Shown here piece by piece: positions 17,841 to 26,159 of a DNA stretch of 64,000 bases (positions within the stretch are counted from its first letter, which is position 1; each line of letters opens with the position of its first letter). The notes beneath the pieces are model-generated. The model searched no databases and had not been told where the DNA came from. It saw only the letters and a list, made by a program, of their open reading frames with translations. Both the position numbers and the translations under genes were made by a program. The DNA lies in assembly GCF_045062605.1 (NCBI RefSeq), contig NZ_JBJGDW010000005.1, positions 1 through 64,000 on the forward strand, written 5' to 3'. This DNA comes from Deinococcus sp045062605. Lineage in GTDB: Bacteria; Deinococcota; Deinococci; Deinococcales; Deinococcaceae.

Positions 17841-19199
17841 ATGACCCAGAGTGCCCAGAGTGAACGTGCCCAGACGGCCCTGAAAACTAGTGGAATCACC
17901 GACGTGCCCCTGATGTCGCTGGAGCGTGAGGACGCGCTGTTCGTCCTGACGGGCGACCTGCTGATCTACCAGGACGGCGGCGGCACGCGGCGCGTGACCC
18001 TGCGCGACCTGACCCGTATCCACAGCGATCAGGCCGGGCTGCTGCGGGTGGAAACCCCCGCCGGAACCGCCCTGACCGCCAGCCTGCTGGGCTTCGACGT
18101 GGCCCAGGTCCAGACCTTCTTCAAGGGCGTTCGCAGCGCCACTGCCCGCGCCAAGGACCTGCCGGATTCGCCCACGTCCACCCCCGGCGGGGCCAAGACC
18201 TTCGGGTCTGCGCCCGCAGTGGTGGACGGGGAAGGCAAGGCCCAGGCACACGCCATGACTGAAGCGACGGTCCCTGAAATGGCCGGGATGCCCGAGCCTG
18301 CCAGCACTCCAGACGCGGCCCCCCAGACCGATAAAACCGCGTCGGCCAGCCCAGAGACTACCCCGTCGCCCAGCGTTCCCCCCAGCGCAAAGGGTGCAGA
18401 GCCTGAGCAGATCAAAGTTCCAGAGGCCGCCGGGCCTACCCTGACCGCCCGCCCCGTGATGGGTGACCGGCCCCCCGCAGCCTTGCCTTCCGAATCCACA
18501 AAGACCGGGGGCAGCGCCGAGAATCCGGTGGTGATCTCATCTTCGAGCTTCTCGCCGAATGTCAGTAAGCCAGGGTTTGGTGCAGTGGGCGCGGCGGCAA
18601 AAGCTGAAGCTGCCAGGCCCGATACTGCCAAGCCCAGTACGGCTAAGCCCGACACATCCAAAGTCGATGTATCCAGAGTTGCCGCACCTCAAGCCGAGCC
18701 GTCCAAACCAGAACTCCGCAAGGGCCAGACCGCCGCGCCTCTCCCTGAGACTTCAGCAGATCAGACCGCCTCCAGAATCGAGCTGCCCAACCGTCCCATC
18801 CCGCGCAGCGCCGTGGCGGTTCCTGGCAATACTGCCCCCGACAGCCCGAAGCCTGAACTCCAGGCCGTTTCTGATCCCATGCCCACCGCTGCGCCGCCCG
18901 TGACCGCCCTGTCGAAGGTGGCGGCGGCCACGGCGCTGGCGCGGCAGGCGGGCACCGTGGAAGGTCTGGCCGGGCGGCTGAAACTGCTGGGCGCGGTGCT
19001 GTTCGTGGGCGCGCTGGCGCTGGCCTTCTTCCAGTTCACGGGCGATCAGGCACTGGCTGGAATCTGGACCCTGCTCTCGGGCGGCGTGGGCGCCATCGCG
19101 CTGCTGGCGCTGGGCGAGCTGTCGGCTCTGCTGGCGCTGATTGCCCGCGTGCCCGGCCCGGTGCGGGCAAATGCCCATGACGGCGGGCATGACGGCTGA
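17841..19199 (+). CDS. Membrane-anchored protein with long disordered middle
   Basis: A 452-residue protein of unknown family. Residues 1-100 form a compact domain (DALFVLTGDLLIYQDGGGTR and TRIHSDQAGLLRVETPAG look like a small beta-barrel or PH-like fold). About 230 residues follow that are Pro/Ala/Ser/Thr-rich and include short repeats (AKPSTAKPDTSKVD). The C-terminal part has two hydrophobic helices (LKLLGAVLFVGALALAFFQF and LLSGGVGAIALLALGELSAL). AGGAGAG precedes the ATG. It overlaps the start of lysK, so the two are probably co-transcribed. It may tether a cytoplasmic sensor domain to the membrane, but that is a guess. Confidence 0.75.
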   Translation: MTQSAQSERAQTALKTSGITDVPLMSLEREDALFVLTGDLLIYQDGGGTRRVTLRDLTRIHSDQAGLLRVETPAGTALTASLLGFDVAQVQTFFKGVRSATARAKDLPDSPTSTPGGAKTFGSAPAVVDGEGKAQAHAMTEATVPEMAGMPEPASTPDAAPQTDKTASASPETTPSPSVPPSAKGAEPEQIKVPEAAGPTLTARPVMGDRPPAALPSESTKTGGSAENPVVISSSSFSPNVSKPGFGAVGAAAKAEAARPDTAKPSTAKPDTSKVDVSRVAAPQAEPSKPELRKGQTAAPLPETSADQTASRIELPNRPIPRSAVAVPGNTAPDSPKPELQAVSDPMPTAAPPVTALSKVAAATALARQAGTVEGLAGRLKLLGAVLFVGALALAFFQFTGDQALAGIWTLLSGGVGAIALLALGELSALLALIARVPGPVRANAHDGGHDG

Positions 19200-20310
19200 G
19201 ACCCACAGCACCGGACCCCACACCGATGCCCAGCGGGACGCCCGCGAACTGCTGATCGGGGCCGTCTCTATCGCGTCCCTGTCCGGGCAGGAAGCAGAGG
19301 TGGCCGGATTTTTGCGGGACTGGATGGAGGTGCACGGCTTCGCGGCCCAGGTGGACGGGGCGGGCAATGCCGTGGGAGCGCGCGGCAACGGCCCCTTTAC
19401 CGTGGCCTTGCTGGGTCACATGGACACCGTGCCGGGCGACATTCCGGTGCGGGTGGACGGTGACGGCGTGCTGCATGGGCGCGGCAGCGTGGACGCCAAG
19501 GGTTCGCTGTGTACCTTCATGGCGGCGGTGGCGGCGCTGCCTCCGCAGGCCCTGGAACACGTCCGTTTCGTGGTGATCGGCGCAACCGAGGAAGAGGCCC
19601 CCAGCAGCCGGGGCGCGCGGCATATCCGGGAGGTGCTGCACCCCGACGCCGTGCTGATCGGCGAACCCAGCGGCTGGGAAGGCCTGACGCTGGGCTACAA
19701 GGGCCGGCTGGTGGCGCAGGTCCGCGCCGAAAAGGACAACTTCCACACGGCGGGCGAGGGCAGCAGCGCCGCCGACGATCTGACCGAGGCGTGGTTTCGT
19801 GTGCGCGCCTGGGCCGCAGAAAGTGCTACGGGTGTGGGCATCTTCGACTCTGTGCAGGCCACTATCCAGAGCATCGGGGCCACGGGCGACGGCCTGACCC
19901 AGCGGGCCGAGGCGACGTTTGGCCTGCGCCTGCCGCCGCGCCTCTCGCCGCAGGATGCAGAGGGGCAGATGCAAGTGTTGCTACGCGATCTTCCCAGCGT
20001 TTCAGTCGCCTTTGTCGGCCATGAAACTGCCGTGCGATACCCCAAGGACAATGCTCTGACGCGGGCCATGCGCGTCGCGATCCGCGCCTACGGCGGCACC
20101 CCCGTCTTCAAGGTCAAAACGGGCACCAGCGACATGAACGTGGTGGCCGCCCACTGGCCAGTGCCCACGCTGGCCTATGGTCCCGGCGACAGCGCGCTGG
20201 ACCATACCCCCGACGAACGGCTGGATCTGGCCGAATATGACCGCGCCGTGCTGATCCTGACCGACACGTTGACGCGGCTGGCGGCCTCGGTTTCCCAAGC
20301 GGTTTCATAA
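19189..20310 (+). CDS. lysK: [LysW]-lysine/ornithine hydrolase
   Basis: M20-family metallohydrolase of 373 residues resembling LysK, which releases lysine (or ornithine) from the carrier protein LysW in the Thermus/Deinococcus lysine pathway. Metal-site motifs: GHMDTVPGDI, GRGSVDAKGSLC, ATEEEAPSSRGAR, GEPSGWEGLTLGYKG, and the C-terminal KTGTSDMNVV. Three in-frame ATGs (19171, 19177, 19189) are possible; I use the last, which overlaps the upstream gene by 11 bp. No other lysine gene is close, as expected for a scattered pathway. A DapE/ArgE-type deacylase is the alternative. Confidence 0.88.
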   Translation: MTAETHSTGPHTDAQRDARELLIGAVSIASLSGQEAEVAGFLRDWMEVHGFAAQVDGAGNAVGARGNGPFTVALLGHMDTVPGDIPVRVDGDGVLHGRGSVDAKGSLCTFMAAVAALPPQALEHVRFVVIGATEEEAPSSRGARHIREVLHPDAVLIGEPSGWEGLTLGYKGRLVAQVRAEKDNFHTAGEGSSAADDLTEAWFRVRAWAAESATGVGIFDSVQATIQSIGATGDGLTQRAEATFGLRLPPRLSPQDAEGQMQVLLRDLPSVSVAFVGHETAVRYPKDNALTRAMRVAIRAYGGTPVFKVKTGTSDMNVVAAHWPVPTLAYGPGDSALDHTPDERLDLAEYDRAVLILTDTLTRLAASVSQAVS

Positions 20311-20368
20311 GTTGGCGGCTGGCGGCCTGACAGATCACATAAAAATGGCCGAAGGTCGAGCTGCCAAC
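20311..20368. repeat. Inverted repeat after lysK
   Basis: GTTGGCGGCT (20311-20320) pairs with AGCTGCCAAC (20359-20368) with one mismatch, and an inner GGCC/GGCC pair extends the stem around an A-rich loop. It begins at the base after the lysK stop. It has no terminal T-run, so it may be an mRNA 3'-end stem or a repeat-derived hairpin. Confidence 0.45.
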
Positions 20369-20419
20369 TGACTCAATGGCCTACCAGTAAGTGCTGTACC
20401 GGCATTGCCATGCGCCGTT

Positions 20420-20425
20420 TATACT
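20420..20425 (+). promoter_or_regulatory. -10 box of a leaderless lipoprotein transcript
   Basis: TATACT, five of six matches to the -10 consensus, ends 6 nt before the ATG at 20432. The expected start of transcription falls at the A of the ATG. No convincing -35 is present at 16-18 bp. Confidence 0.65.
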
Positions 20426-20431
20426 GTCTGA

Positions 20432-21235
20432 ATGCGCCGTCTTCTGCTCCTGCCCGCCCTGCTCTTGCTTTCCCTGCTGGCTGGGTGTGACGGTCAATCC
20501 AGACAAACGCCCCTGCGTCCCCTTACAGAGGCGGAACTGCGCCCCTATTACGTGGACAGTCCCACACAGCCCTTGCCGGAATACACCGCCTTCACGCTGG
20601 GGGAGTTTTATACGCCTCGTGGAACGGTAGCGAATTGGAAGGAGCCGAAAGTGGTTCCGCTGTATTCCCGCTTTGGTCAGAACCTGGTGCCAGCGGCGCA
20701 ACTCCAGCCCGACGGACGCATTACGGGTGCCGCGCCCCTCAAGTCTGCCAGGACCGAGAATTTACAGGCCATCTTTTCCATAGGTGGTGCGAATGCGTGG
20801 CTCGGTGGTCTGTGTGTGGTGGACGGCCTGAAGGAGATCGCAAACATCAATGTCGCCCAGCCAGAAGCAAGTTTTTTTATTCTGCGCTTCTCAGACCTTC
20901 AGCAGCGCATCCAGCCGCTCACTTCACCCGTTCCCACGGAGCGGGTTCTCGGTCGTGATCTGACAGTTTATGACCAGCAACTTGACCGCGCGACGTCCCG
21001 ACTGGTGTACGCCTCAGAAGACGTGACGGTGCAAGGAGAGCAGCGCTGTGTATCAGGGTACGAGCAGGGTGATCGGATCAGCGTGTCTCAGGACAATATC
21101 CATGTGAATCTCAAATTGACCAAGGGCTGGAATGCCCTGGTGAGCCTCAGTACGTCCTCTTATGGAAGCGTGACGCGCGTGGCAGACGTGGTCTGGACGA
21201 CTGTTCCCCCGGAAGCTATTGAGCGTTGGAAGTAG
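20432..21235 (+). CDS. Lipoprotein of unknown function
   Basis: A 267-residue protein with a short positively charged start (MRR), a Leu-rich segment and the lipobox LLAGC, so it should be lipid-anchored outside the cytoplasm. The mature part has mixed alpha/beta composition with no motif I recognise. Two cysteines (LCVVD and RCVSG) could form a disulfide. It appears to be a single-gene unit between lysK and mutL, expressed from a -10 box directly before its start. Confidence 0.7.
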   Translation: MRRLLLLPALLLLSLLAGCDGQSRQTPLRPLTEAELRPYYVDSPTQPLPEYTAFTLGEFYTPRGTVANWKEPKVVPLYSRFGQNLVPAAQLQPDGRITGAAPLKSARTENLQAIFSIGGANAWLGGLCVVDGLKEIANINVAQPEASFFILRFSDLQQRIQPLTSPVPTERVLGRDLTVYDQQLDRATSRLVYASEDVTVQGEQRCVSGYEQGDRISVSQDNIHVNLKLTKGWNALVSLSTSSYGSVTRVADVVWTTVPPEAIERWK

Positions 21236-21365
21236 CCAACATCTCCTCCACACTGTTGGTGCACTGCCTATACATTCTTCGGGTTCCACAAGGTAGCTAA
21301 ATCTTTTTACCCAAGCGCGAAATGCGCCGCAATGGGCCTCTTAGCGGTGCGCTACGCTTGCCCCT

Positions 21366-23039
21366 ATGATCCGCGTCCTGCCCCCCGAAGTCGCTCGGCT
21401 GATCGCGGCGGGCGAGGTGGTCTCGCGCCCGCTGGACGTGGTGCGTGAACTGGTGGACAACGCGCTGGACGCCGGGGCGAGCCGCATTGAGATCGAGGTG
21501 GAGGGCGGCGGCCTCTCGCTCGTGCGGGTGCGTGACAACGGGGGCGGCATCGGCGCGGACAGCGTGGAACTGGCGGCGGTGCGCCACGCCACCAGCAAAC
21601 TGGAACCGGTGGTCGGGGCGGTGGAACGCGTGACCACGCTGGGCTTCCGGGGCGAGGCGTTGTGGGCGGCGGCACAGGCCGGAGAGTTGCACCTGATCAC
21701 CCGCCCGGCGGGTCAGGTGGGCGCGTCCGAGGTCTGGGCGCAGGGCGAGGACGTGCGGGTGGGCCGCGCCGCTGCCCCGGCGGGGACGGCGGTCACGGTG
21801 CGGGGTCTGTTCTCCCGCCTGCCCGCCCGCCTGCGAACCCAGGCTGCCCCAGCCGCCGAAGTGCGCGAGATTACCGCGCTGGTGGGCCGTTACGTGCTGC
21901 ATCATCCGGGTCTGCACTGGCGCTTGAGCGTGGACGGCGATCCCAAACTCACCCACGCCCCTGCCGATCACCGGGGCGCGGTGGCGAGCGTGTACGGCCC
22001 GCTGAATGCCAACCGGGTCCTGAAAGTGGAATCGGCTGGGAATGGCTTGGGTGTGCTGGGCGTCGTCTCGCGCCCGGAATTAACCCGCGTTCGGCGGGAC
22101 CGGATGCACTTCAGCGTCAACGGGCGGCCCATCCTCGCGCCGCCAGAGCTGGAAAAGGCAGTGATCGACGGGTATGCCGAGTTGCTGCCCGCCGGGGCCG
22201 CGCCGTTGTGTGTGCTGGACATCACCGTTGCGCCGGGGGACCACAATCCCAATGTCCATCCGGCCAAGCAGGTGGTGGCCCTGGCCGATCTGGGCGGCGT
22301 GGCCGCGCGGGTGCGGGGAGCGGTGGCGGCAGCCCTGGCACAGCACCCGCTGGCCCGCGCCGCGCCTGCCCTGATCGCCCCACCTGAACCTTCCGAATCG
22401 CCGCGAAACGGCTCTTTCCCCGAACTGACGCTGGTGGGCATCTATCAGGAGCTGTACCTGCTGGCCCAGGGTGAGGGTGACCTGTGGGTGGTGGACGCCC
22501 ACGCTGCCCACGAACGCGCACTGTACGAGCGGCTCACGCGCGAACTCCTGACGGCCCCGCCCGTGGAGCTGCCCGAGCCGGAGCTGCTGCACCTGAGCGC
22601 CCAGCAACGGGCCGCCCTGCACGAGCGCCACGAGGAATTGCGCGGCTGGGGCCTGGAAATCGAGGACTTCGGCGCGGGTCTGGCGCGGCTGCGGACCCTT
22701 CCCGCCGCGCTGGCCGCCCTGCACATTCCCAGATTGCACGAGCAGATCGTGGAGGGTGCGCTGGGGGGTGGCCCCGATCCGCGCCGCGACGTGCTGGCGA
22801 ATCTGGCGTGTGCGCCTGCCCTCAAGGCCGGAATGCTGGATCACGGGCGCGGTGAGCTGGTGCTGGCTGCTCTGGCCGACTGCGAACACCCGTGGGCCTG
22901 CCCCCACGGACGCCCCACCACGTTGCGTCTCTCGGAGCGCGATCTGGCGCACGCCTTCGGGCGGCGGGGAGTGCGGGACGTGGCACGGGGACGGGACGCC
23001 GAGAAGAAAGTGGTGCCGAAAGAAACCCAGCGCAGTTGA
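21366..23039 (+). CDS. mutL: DNA mismatch repair protein MutL
   Basis: A 557-residue MutL. The N-terminal GHKL ATPase is clear: REL(V)DNALDAGA, DNGGGIGADS, ATSKL and GFRGEAL. The C-terminal domain carries DAHAAHERALYE, a variant of the DQHAxxExxxxE endonuclease motif, plus CPHGRPT and a final AFGRRG, so it looks nicking-competent like other MutL proteins from bacteria without MutH. It couples MutS mismatch recognition to strand incision. TACGCT lies 7 nt before the ATG. mutS is not adjacent. The Q-to-A change in the motif is unusual but keeps the metal-binding Asp, His and Glu. Confidence 0.96.
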   Translation: MIRVLPPEVARLIAAGEVVSRPLDVVRELVDNALDAGASRIEIEVEGGGLSLVRVRDNGGGIGADSVELAAVRHATSKLEPVVGAVERVTTLGFRGEALWAAAQAGELHLITRPAGQVGASEVWAQGEDVRVGRAAAPAGTAVTVRGLFSRLPARLRTQAAPAAEVREITALVGRYVLHHPGLHWRLSVDGDPKLTHAPADHRGAVASVYGPLNANRVLKVESAGNGLGVLGVVSRPELTRVRRDRMHFSVNGRPILAPPELEKAVIDGYAELLPAGAAPLCVLDITVAPGDHNPNVHPAKQVVALADLGGVAARVRGAVAAALAQHPLARAAPALIAPPEPSESPRNGSFPELTLVGIYQELYLLAQGEGDLWVVDAHAAHERALYERLTRELLTAPPVELPEPELLHLSAQQRAALHERHEELRGWGLEIEDFGAGLARLRTLPAALAALHIPRLHEQIVEGALGGGPDPRRDVLANLACAPALKAGMLDHGRGELVLAALADCEHPWACPHGRPTTLRLSERDLAHAFGRRGVRDVARGRDAEKKVVPKETQRS

Positions 23040-23050
23040 GCAAACGAGCC

Positions 23051-23086
23051 AGAAAAGAAGGGGCGCAGTGAAAATTCACGCGCCCC
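23051..23086 (-). terminator. Terminator of the M20 amidohydrolase gene
   Basis: GGGGCGC / GCGCCCC (23060-23066, 23080-23086) with inner pairing of GTGAA and TTCAC. On the minus strand the stem is followed by TTCTTTTCT. It lies between the convergent mutL and amidohydrolase genes. Confidence 0.65.
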
Positions 23087-23105
23087 AACTCCCTCTCCCC
23101 TGACC

Positions 23106-24299
23106 TTAAAGTGGCTGTGTCAGCCGCCGGGCCGCCCCGATATACATCCGCGTGCCGTGGTCCAGAGCGCGTTCGTCAATGTCGAATCTGGGGTGGTGGT
23201 GTGGGGCGTAGTCTGGGCCGCCCGCGCCGATCAGGACGAAGGTTCCGGGGGCCACCGTCATGTAGGCGCTGAAATCCTCGCTGCCCATCAACGGCTGGCC
23301 CTCGGTGACCGTCACCGTGTCGCCAAACGTTTCCTGCGCCACCTCGCGCAGAATGGCGGTGGTGGCCGCGTCGTTGATGGTGGCGCGGTAGCCGTTCTGA
23401 TAACTGAAAGTGTAGGTGGCCCCGAACGCTTCGGTGATGCCCTGCACGATCTTTTCCATGCGCTGCGGCATCAGCTTGCGCAGTTCGGGGTCAAAGGTCC
23501 GCACCGTGCCGTTTAGGGTGGCCGTATCGGGAATGATGTTGTGCGCGGTGCCGGAATGAATCTGCGTCACGCTCAGAACAGCAGGCACAATCGGATCGAG
23601 CTGGCGCGAGATCACGCTCTGGAAGGCCAGCACGATCTGGGCGGCGATGACCACCGGGTCCACCGTCTGATGCGGCTGCGCGCCGTGGCCGCCCTTGCCC
23701 TGAATCACGATATCGAAGCCGTCCGGCGAGGCCATCAGCGGCCCCTCGCGCAGCATGATCACCCCGGCAGGAATAGGACTCATGACGTGTTCGCCCATCA
23801 CCACGTCCACCCCCGCCAGCGCGCCGCTGTCCACGATCTGCTGCGCGCCGCCGGGGAAATGTTCCTCGGCATGCTGGAAGATGAAGCGGACCTCGCCGTG
23901 CAAGTTCTCGGGCTGCCCCGACAGCACCTTGGCCGCGCCCAGCAGCATGGCGGTGTGCGCGTCATGGCCGCAGGCATGCATCACGCCCTCGCGCTTGCTG
24001 GCAAACGGCAGCCCGGTTTCCTCGGTGATGGGCAGCGCGTCCATATCGGCCCGCAGCAAAACGGTGCGCCCCGGCCCTGCCCCGCCCCTCAGGGTCGCCA
24101 GCACGCTGGTGGGCGTGGGCCGCGTGACCGTCAGGTTGGGCAGTTTACTGAGCTGGCCTTCCACGAAATCGGCAGTCTCGTTCTCGTGAAACGACAGTTC
24201 CGGGTTCTCGTGCAGGTAGCGCCGCCACTGGATCACCTGCTGCTGCAATGCGTAGTCCTCGATGCTGGCCTGTGTGGGCTGACGGATGCTCTGGGTCAT
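23106..24299 (-). CDS. M20-family amidohydrolase
   Basis: A 397-residue member of the aminoacylase/hippurate-hydrolase type of M20 peptidases. Motifs: LLRADMDALPITEETGLPFA, MHACGHDAHTAMLLGAA (metal ligands), FIFQHAEEHFPGGAQ, GEHVMSPIP and a final HHHPRFDIDE. Such enzymes remove acyl groups from amino acids or cleave small dipeptides; the substrate is not evident. AGAGGT precedes the ATG. It follows a peptide-binding ABC protein gene (86-bp gap, same strand), suggesting that imported N-acyl amino acids or small peptides are hydrolysed here. Confidence 0.9.
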   Translation of the reverse strand: MTQSIRQPTQASIEDYALQQQVIQWRRYLHENPELSFHENETADFVEGQLSKLPNLTVTRPTPTSVLATLRGGAGPGRTVLLRADMDALPITEETGLPFASKREGVMHACGHDAHTAMLLGAAKVLSGQPENLHGEVRFIFQHAEEHFPGGAQQIVDSGALAGVDVVMGEHVMSPIPAGVIMLREGPLMASPDGFDIVIQGKGGHGAQPHQTVDPVVIAAQIVLAFQSVISRQLDPIVPAVLSVTQIHSGTAHNIIPDTATLNGTVRTFDPELRKLMPQRMEKIVQGITEAFGATYTFSYQNGYRATINDAATTAILREVAQETFGDTVTVTEGQPLMGSEDFSAYMTVAPGTFVLIGAGGPDYAPHHHPRFDIDERALDHGTRMYIGAARRLTQPL

Positions 24300-24385
24300 G
24301 GGAATACCTCTGTGGGATTTGAAAAGGCGGGAGGGTGACCCGAATCGCTTTGCCCGGTCACCCCCGTCACGCTCGCTACGAAAAC

Positions 24386-25978
24386 TTACTTCTTGCCGTC
24401 AATCGTGATGTCCTCGAAGGGCAGCAGGCTCGAAGGCCCCGGCTGCCAGCCCTTGACATAGGTGCGGATGGCCGCCAGCGGGCGTGAATGCACGATGGGC
24501 AACCTGACGTTGGCGTCGTAGGTGATCTGGTGGATCTGGGCATACGCTTTGGCCTGCGCCGCGCGGGTGCTGCTGGCGGCGGCGATCCGCATCTGATCGA
24601 AGATCTTCTGGTTGTTGAAGTTGCTGTCCGCGCCCGCTTCCTCGCCGTAATAGGTGTTGTAGAAGTTGTACGGGCTGGCATACGGCCCGGTCCAGCCGAT
24701 CATGTACATGTCGAAGCCGGGGGCCTTGTTGCGGTCATCCAGGTACTTGGCCCAGTCCTCGGTCTTGAGGGTCACCTTGATGCCAATCGCCCCCAGATCG
24801 GCGGCCATCGCCTCGGCAATGGGCTTGGGCGTGGGGAAGTAGGGGCGGGAGACGGGCATGTACCACAGGTCAATGGCAAAGCCGTTGGGATAGCCCGCGT
24901 CGGCCAGCATCTTCTTGGCGGCTGCCGGGTCGAACTTGTAGTCGGCAGGCACAGTCGGGCTGTTGGCCCACTTCAGCGCTGGCGGCAGGAAGCTGGCGTC
25001 GCTCACGCCCAGGTCTCCCCAGAAGGCGTCCACGATGGCCTTCTTGTTGATCGCCATAGAAATGGCCTGCCGCACCTTGTCGTTCTTCAGGTACTTGTTG
25101 CCCATGTTCAGGCTGAGCATGCCGACGTTAAAGGACGGCACCAGCACCGCCGTCAGGTTCTTGTCGGCCTTGACCGCGCCCAGTTGTTCGGGGTTCAGGT
25201 CGGTGGTGAAGTCGATGGTCCCGGCTTTCAGCTCGTTCAGGCGGGCGCTGGTGTCTTTCAGGAAGCGCAGCACCAGCGCGTCGTATTTGGCCTTGGTGCC
25301 CCAGTACGCCTTGTTGGGAATCAGATTGATGCGGTCCCCGGTCTTCCAGTCCTGCATGATGAACGGCCCGGTGCCCACGGGCAGCCCGGCGGGTGTGCCG
25401 TACTTGGCCCCCGCTTTTTTGATGGCCGCCGGACTGGCGATGCCAAAGAAACTGGTGGCCAGCGTTTCTGGGAGCTGCGCGTAGCCGCGCGTCATGGTGA
25501 AGATCACCTTGCTGGGTCCGTCTGCCCGCACGCTTTTCAGGATGGTTCCGGCGTCGCCTTTAAAGCCGCCGAAGATGAACTGCCAGGAGGTAAAAGACTT
25601 GCTCAGTTCCTTTGCGCCGCCGGGGGCTGCCGGGTCCCACCAGCGGTTGACGTTGTAGACCACCGCATCGGCATTGAAGGGCGTGCCGTCGGTGAACTTG
25701 ACGCCGGGCCGCAGGTAAAAGGTCCATTCGGTGGAATCGGCATTGGAGGTCCACTTCAGGGCCAGACTGGGCGAGATGTCGCTGGTGCCGTTCTTGAAAC
25801 GCACCAGGCCGTCGTAGACCATCATCTGCGGGGTCGCCGAGTTGCCGTCGGTGATGGTGCCGGAATCCAGTGAGACGGGTTCGCCGCCCGCGCCGTAGAC
25901 CAGGGTGGCCGCGCCTGCCGAAGTGCCGAGAGACGCCGCGCCGAGCAGGGCCAGGGAAAGAAAGAGGGTACGCCGCAT
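24386..25978 (-). CDS. ABC transporter substrate-binding protein (peptide type)
   Basis: A 530-residue exported protein of the SBP_bac_5 (DppA/OppA-like) family. A signal peptide ends near AGAATLVYGAG. Family signatures: EPVSLDSGTITDGNS, LRPGVKFTDGTPFNADAVVYN and VRQAISMAINKKAIVDAFWG. It would deliver di- or oligopeptides to a permease that is not in this window. AGGAGG lies 6 nt before the ATG, and a good promoter is at 26044-26072. It is transcribed toward the M20 amidohydrolase. Confidence 0.92.
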   Translation of the reverse strand: MRRTLFLSLALLGAASLGTSAGAATLVYGAGGEPVSLDSGTITDGNSATPQMMVYDGLVRFKNGTSDISPSLALKWTSNADSTEWTFYLRPGVKFTDGTPFNADAVVYNVNRWWDPAAPGGAKELSKSFTSWQFIFGGFKGDAGTILKSVRADGPSKVIFTMTRGYAQLPETLATSFFGIASPAAIKKAGAKYGTPAGLPVGTGPFIMQDWKTGDRINLIPNKAYWGTKAKYDALVLRFLKDTSARLNELKAGTIDFTTDLNPEQLGAVKADKNLTAVLVPSFNVGMLSLNMGNKYLKNDKVRQAISMAINKKAIVDAFWGDLGVSDASFLPPALKWANSPTVPADYKFDPAAAKKMLADAGYPNGFAIDLWYMPVSRPYFPTPKPIAEAMAADLGAIGIKVTLKTEDWAKYLDDRNKAPGFDMYMIGWTGPYASPYNFYNTYYGEEAGADSNFNNQKIFDQMRIAAASSTRAAQAKAYAQIHQITYDANVRLPIVHSRPLAAIRTYVKGWQPGPSSLLPFEDITIDGKK

Positions 25979-26043
25979 ATGAGCCTCCTGAAACTGGGAA
26001 AAGGGGAAAGGCGTGATTGGGCTGGATTGTCGAAGCTGCTGTG

Positions 26044-26072
26044 AGGCTAGGGACTGCGGGGGATAAAGTCAA
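26044..26072 (-). promoter_or_regulatory. Promoter of the peptide-binding protein gene
   Basis: On the minus strand TTGACT (26072-26067) and TAGCCT (26049-26044) are separated by exactly 17 bp. This gives an mRNA leader of about 60 nt with a Shine-Dalgarno site, unlike the many leaderless genes around it. Confidence 0.65.
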
Positions 26073-26159
26073 ACCCGTTGCCCAGACCGCGTGTCTGCCC
26101 CGGCCTTGCCGGAGTCCTGTCAGACGCTTCTTGCTACGCTATAGGCCGGAGAACCCTGC

